Shown piece by piece: positions 60,549-64,000 of a stretch of DNA of 64,000 bases. The stretch spans positions 186,001 to 250,000 of the forward strand of contig NZ_JABBGA010000004.1 of NCBI RefSeq assembly GCF_012927165.1, read 5' to 3'. The position numbers and the translations under genes are program-made. Every line of letters starts with the position of its first letter. Within the stretch, counting starts at the first letter, position 1. The notes under the pieces are model-generated. The model was not told the DNA's origin, did no database searches, and saw only the letters and a list, made by a program, of their open reading frames with translations. This DNA is from Zoogloea dura. GTDB taxonomy: Bacteria; Pseudomonadota; Gammaproteobacteria; Burkholderiales; Rhodocyclaceae.

Positions 60549-61922
60549 TCAGACCGACAGCGCCTTCACATGCTGGATCACCTCGCCGATGGCCTGCTGG
60601 GCAGAGCCGTAGAGCAGACGGGTGTTGTCCTTGTAGAACAGGGCGTTCTCGATGCCCGAGTAGCCGGTGCCCTTGCCCCGCTTCACGACGATGACGTTCT
60701 GCGCCAGGTCGGCGTTGAGGATGGGCATGCCGTAGATCGGGCTGGACTTGTCGGTGCGCGCCGAGGGGTTCACCACGTCGTTGGCACCGATCACCAGGGC
60801 CACGTCGGCCTGGGCAAAGTCGCCGTTGATCTCTTCGAGGTCGAAGATCTTCTCGTAGGGCACCCCGGCCTCGGCCAGCAGCACGTTCATGTGGCCGGGC
60901 ATGCGCCCCGCCACCGGGTGGATCGCAAACACCACCTCGACGCCCGCTTCCTCCAGCAGTTCGGACATCTCCCACACCTTGTGCTGGGCGCCCGCCACCG
61001 CCATGCCGTAGCCCGGCACGATGATGACCTTGGAGGCATAGCGCATCACCGCCGCCGCATCCATCGCACCGATCTCCTTCTGCTCGCCCTCCACCGCCTC
61101 GCCGCCGCCGGCGGCGGCCATCGGCACGAAGAGGATGTTGCTGATCGGCCGGTTCATGGCCTTGGCCATCAGCTGGGTGAGCAGCGTGCCGGCGGCGCCG
61201 ACCACGATGCCGGCGATGATGAGCGCCGGAATGCCCATCACGAAGCCCTCGAAACCCACCGCCAGGCCGGTGAAGGCGTTGAACAGGGAGATCACCACCG
61301 GCATGTCGGCCCCGCCGATGGGCAGGGTGATGATGGTGCCGAGGACCAGCGACAGGACGAAGAAGGCCACCACCAGCATCGGATCGATGGCCGGCGCCAG
61401 CACGATGGCCGCACCGAGGCCCACCGCGGCCAGAGCCAGCACGATGTTGACGACGTTCTGCGCCGGCAGGCGGAAGGCCGACTTCATGACCCCCTGCAGC
61501 TTGGCCCAGGCCACCACCGAACCGGCGAAGGACACGGCGCCGATCAGCGCACCGAGGGTCGCCAGCAGGGTCACCACGGTGCCGTGCATCTCGCCGCGGG
61601 CAAACTCCACCGCCGCAATGGCCGCCGCCGCGCCGCCGCCCATGCCGTTGTAGATCGCCACCATCTGCGGCATGTCGGTCATCGCGACCTTCTTGCCGGA
61701 GATCCAGGCCAGCGCACCGCCGAGGGCGATCGCCAGCACCATCAGGGCGAAGTTGTTCATGCCCGGGGTGAGGAAGGTGACGACGGTGGCCAGCACCATG
61801 CCCACCCCCGCCCAGACAATCCCCTTGCGCGCCGAAACCGGCGAGCTCATGCCCTTCAGGCCGAGGATGAAGAGCACCGCGGCCACAAAGTAGCTCGCGT
61901 CAATCAGCCACTTGATCGCCAT
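60549..61922 (-). CDS. pntB: NAD(P) transhydrogenase beta subunit
   Basis: 457 residues. About eight or nine hydrophobic helices, then the NADP-binding domain III (VIIVPGYGMAVAGAQHKVWEM, and VLVGANDVVNP-like LVIGANDVVNPSA). It is the membrane/NADP subunit of the proton-translocating transhydrogenase that makes NADPH from NADH using the proton gradient. Its ATG overlaps the pntAB stop by one base. Confidence 0.96.
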   Translation of the reverse strand: MAIKWLIDASYFVAAVLFILGLKGMSSPVSARKGIVWAGVGMVLATVVTFLTPGMNNFALMVLAIALGGALAWISGKKVAMTDMPQMVAIYNGMGGGAAAAIAAVEFARGEMHGTVVTLLATLGALIGAVSFAGSVVAWAKLQGVMKSAFRLPAQNVVNIVLALAAVGLGAAIVLAPAIDPMLVVAFFVLSLVLGTIITLPIGGADMPVVISLFNAFTGLAVGFEGFVMGIPALIIAGIVVGAAGTLLTQLMAKAMNRPISNILFVPMAAAGGGEAVEGEQKEIGAMDAAAVMRYASKVIIVPGYGMAVAGAQHKVWEMSELLEEAGVEVVFAIHPVAGRMPGHMNVLLAEAGVPYEKIFDLEEINGDFAQADVALVIGANDVVNPSARTDKSSPIYGMPILNADLAQNVIVVKRGKGTGYSGIENALFYKDNTRLLYGSAQQAIGEVIQHVKALSV

Positions 61923-62206
61923 TACTTCTTCTCCTTCGACTTGAACATGGCGAGCATGCGTTCGGTCACCACGTAACCGCCCGCCGCGTTGGCCGCGCCG
62001 AGCAGCACGGCAACGAAGCCGATGGCCTGCTCAAGCGGGGTTTCCGCCTGGCCGAGGGCGATCATGCCGCCCACCAGCACCACGCCGTGCACGAAGTTCG
62101 AGCCGGACATGAGGGGCGTGTGCAGGATCACCGGCACACGGGAGATCACCTCGTAACCCGTGAAGGCCGCGAGCATGAAGATATACAGTGCAACGAATCC
62201 GTCCAT
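61922..62206 (-). CDS. pntAB: NAD(P) transhydrogenase alpha subunit, membrane part (PntAB)
   Basis: 94 residues from ATG 62206 with GGAGGAC upstream. Three hydrophobic helices (ALYIFMLAAFTGYEVI, VVLVGGMIALGQ, AIGFVAVLLGAANAAGGYVV). It is the C-terminal membrane domain of E. coli PntA encoded as a separate gene, as in Rhodospirillum-type three-subunit enzymes. It sits between pntAA and pntB. Confidence 0.94.
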   Translation of the reverse strand: MDGFVALYIFMLAAFTGYEVISRVPVILHTPLMSGSNFVHGVVLVGGMIALGQAETPLEQAIGFVAVLLGAANAAGGYVVTERMLAMFKSKEKK

Positions 62207-62219
62207 GGTCGTCCTCCGC

Positions 62220-63344
62220 TTACATTCCAAGGGCCTGCTTCACGCCGGCATGCCGCAGCACCCCGTCGTGGGTGAGGCAGGCGCCAGCCATCACTTCGTC
62301 CTCCCAGTCCAGGGCCAGGGCCCCGTCCTTGATGAAGGGCGAGATGAAGTTGAAGAGGTTCTTGGCGTACATCTCGGAGGCATGCACGGGCATGCGGCTG
62401 GGGATGTGGGTGGGGCCGATGATCAGCACTTCGCCAACCCAGGTCTTCTCGCCCGCCACCGTGCCGGCCACGTTGCCGCCGGTTTCGGCGGCCATGTCCA
62501 CCACCACCGAGCCCGGCTTCATGCGGGCCACCATGTCGGCGCTGACGATCTGCGGCGCCTTGCGCCCCGGGATCGCCGCCGTGGTGATGAGGGCATCGCA
62601 CTCGGCGATGGCCTTGCCCAGCTTGTCGGCCTGCTGGCGCTTCTCGTCATCGGTGAGTTCCCGCGCATAGCCGCCGCTGCCGGCCGCCGACACGCCGGTG
62701 TCCACGAACTTGGCGCCGAGGGATTCGATCTGTTCCTTGGTCTCCGGACGCACGTCATAGCCGGACACCATTGCGCCAAGACGCTTGGCGGTGGCGATGG
62801 CCTGCAGGCCGGCCACGCCCGCGCCGATCACCAGCACCTTGGCCGGGCGGATGGTGCCGGCGGCATAGGTGAGCATCGGGAAGAACTTGGGGCTGTGGTC
62901 CGCCGCGATCAGGGCGCATTCATAGCCCGCCACCGCAGCCTGGCTGGACAGCACATCCATGCTCTGGGCCCGGCTGATGCGGGGCAACAGTTCCAAAGCG
63001 AAACAGGTGATCTTCTTTTGGAGCAACAGCTCGACGCGTTCGCGGCTGGCCCAGGGCTGCTGCAGCCCGACCAGCACGCTGCCCGGCTTGAGCGTGTTGA
63101 GCGCATCCAGCCCGAGGGGCTGAACCTGCAGGAACAGATCAGCCTTTTGCAGCACGGCAGCCTGATCGGCAGCCAGCTCGGAGGCCCCGTAATCAGCATC
63201 ACGGTAATACGCTGACTCGCCAGCACCCGCCTGGAGCAGCAATGCTGCGCCAAGCCCTTGATATTTCTTGGCTACGTCCGGTACGAGCGCTACGCGGCGC
63301 TCCCCCGGCGTGAGCTCTTTGGTCACACCGATGACCAGAGGCAT
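62220..63344 (-). CDS. pntAA: NAD(P) transhydrogenase alpha subunit, NAD-binding part (PntAA)
   Basis: 374 residues. Starts MPLVIGVTKELTPGERRVALVPDVAKKYQGLG, the alanine-dehydrogenase/PNT N-terminal domain. The Rossmann region KVLVIGAGVAGLQAIATAKRLGAMVSGYD binds NAD(H). The end has the GEVLIIGPTHIPSRMPVHASEMYAKN motif. It is soluble and docks on PntB domain III. It is the first gene of the pnt operon. Confidence 0.96.
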   Translation of the reverse strand: MPLVIGVTKELTPGERRVALVPDVAKKYQGLGAALLLQAGAGESAYYRDADYGASELAADQAAVLQKADLFLQVQPLGLDALNTLKPGSVLVGLQQPWASRERVELLLQKKITCFALELLPRISRAQSMDVLSSQAAVAGYECALIAADHSPKFFPMLTYAAGTIRPAKVLVIGAGVAGLQAIATAKRLGAMVSGYDVRPETKEQIESLGAKFVDTGVSAAGSGGYARELTDDEKRQQADKLGKAIAECDALITTAAIPGRKAPQIVSADMVARMKPGSVVVDMAAETGGNVAGTVAGEKTWVGEVLIIGPTHIPSRMPVHASEMYAKNLFNFISPFIKDGALALDWEDEVMAGACLTHDGVLRHAGVKQALGM

Positions 63345-63496
63345 GGAACCTCCTTATAAGTAAGTGGAATTCTGCTATCGTCGCGAGAGGGGTTCGCCGA
63401 CGTAACACTATCTGACAGGAACTACCGGGAATTGCCGGGTAAAAACCCCGATCCTGAGCTCAAATCCGGCCAATTGATCCGAATATTGCAAACAAG

Positions 63497-64000
63497 ATGC
63501 GCAAGTCTAGCAAGAAACGAACCCATCTTCCCCGAAAGTTGGGGTTACCCCCAGGTACCCTGGTGCATGTGGGTGAGATCAAGACCGACAAGCCCAGCAT
63601 CACGCTGATCGAGTTCGACGCGGGCGGAATCACCGAGACGCACTTCGACTCCCTCGAGGCCTCCCGGCAGCATCAACCGGTGCGCGAGAAGCTGTGGCTC
63701 AACGTACACGGCCTGCATGACCCTGCCGTGATGGCGGAGATCGGCCGGCGCTTCAAGCTGCATCCGCTGGTCCAGGAAGACATCCTCAACACCCAGCAAC
63801 GCCCCAAGAGCGACGAGTTTGCCGACTACCTGTACATCGTCGTCCGTTGCTTCGACTTCGACCCGGAGCGCCATTGCCTGAACTCCGACCAGGTCAGCAT
63901 CGTGCTTGGACGCAATTTCGTGCTGACCTTCCAGGAACGCCCCACCGGCGCCTTCGAAGCCATCCGCGAACGCTTGCGCGCCGAGAACGGCGCCATGCGC
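63497..64000 (+). CDS. corA: CorA-family Mg2+/Co2+ transporter, N-terminal part (cut by the window)
   Basis: 168 codons are present from ATG 63497, open to the last base. The basic N-terminus (MRKSSKKRTHLPRKLG) is followed by the CorA cytoplasmic domain: REKLWLNVHGLHDPAVMAEIGRRFKLHPLVQEDILNTQQRPK is diagnostic, then YLYIVVRCFDFD and SIVLGRNFVLTFQE. The membrane part with GMN is beyond the window. A divergent gap of 152 bases separates it from pntAA. Confidence 0.92.
   Translation, partial: MRKSSKKRTHLPRKLGLPPGTLVHVGEIKTDKPSITLIEFDAGGITETHFDSLEASRQHQPVREKLWLNVHGLHDPAVMAEIGRRFKLHPLVQEDILNTQQRPKSDEFADYLYIVVRCFDFDPERHCLNSDQVSIVLGRNFVLTFQERPTGAFEAIRERLRAENGAMR

Noticed and set aside
60235-60612. 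A 125-codon frame between sixA and pntB
   Set aside because: It crosses several hairpins and the pnt terminator and has no ribosome site or homology I can see.

Overview
The window is GC-rich chromosomal DNA from a betaproteobacterium. Gene content and order (fimV next to truA-trpFBA-accD-folC-dedD-cvpA-purF-metZ; leuC-entericidin-leuD-leuB-asd; lptFG opposite pepA-holC-valS; proton-pumping transhydrogenase) suggest Rhodocyclales (Azospira/Dechloromonas-like). This taxonomic call is inference from synteny and protein character, not from a database search. I saw no insertion sequence, prophage, CRISPR array, rRNA or tRNA gene. Coding density is very high.

Layout. 0-13.8 kb: a bacterial AP2-domain protein, thioredoxin 2, a Ser/Thr kinase fused to a cyclic-nucleotide-binding-like domain, the grpE-dnaK-dnaJ heat-shock operon behind a recognisable sigma-32 promoter, an orphan amino-acid-type binding protein, cysS, a pair of envelope proteins sharing a C-terminal NTF2-like domain (one an L,D-transpeptidase), two cyclophilins and lpxH. 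13.9-32.6 kb (all minus strand): a long biosynthetic supercluster with many stop/start overlaps: metZ, purF, cvpA, a SPOR protein, folC, accD, trpA, trpB, trpF, truA, a CbiQ-like membrane protein, fimV, asd, leuB, leuD, an entericidin-like lipoprotein, leuC and an M48 peptidase. 32.6-43.9 kb: MFS transporter, YdcH protein, aroC, then two separate acetolactate synthases. One, ilvBN, has its own valine-rich leader peptide and intrinsic terminator (an ivbL-like attenuator). The other, ilvIH, lies upstream of ilvC. A CBS-domain protein and an acyl-CoA ligase lie between them.

43.9-64 kb: an ECF-type sigma factor in an overlapping operon with a DUF3619 membrane protein, a DUF3106 secreted protein and an RDD membrane protein; lptFG opposite pepA-holC-(unknown)-valS; tusA-like, bepA-like and moaC genes; an acyltransferase opposite an orphan soxYZ pair; a CYTH-CHAD protein with a SixA-type phosphatase; pntAA-pntAB-pntB; and the start of corA at the window edge.

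Functionally the window is mostly core metabolism (branched-chain amino acids, Trp, Met, purine, folate, fatty acid) and envelope biogenesis (LptFG, LpxH, BepA, FimV, L,D-transpeptidase). The least explained parts are the sigma-DUF3619-DUF3106-RDD operon, the kinase-cNMP protein facing the heat-shock operon, the AP2 protein, the paired NTF2-domain envelope proteins and the orphan soxYZ.
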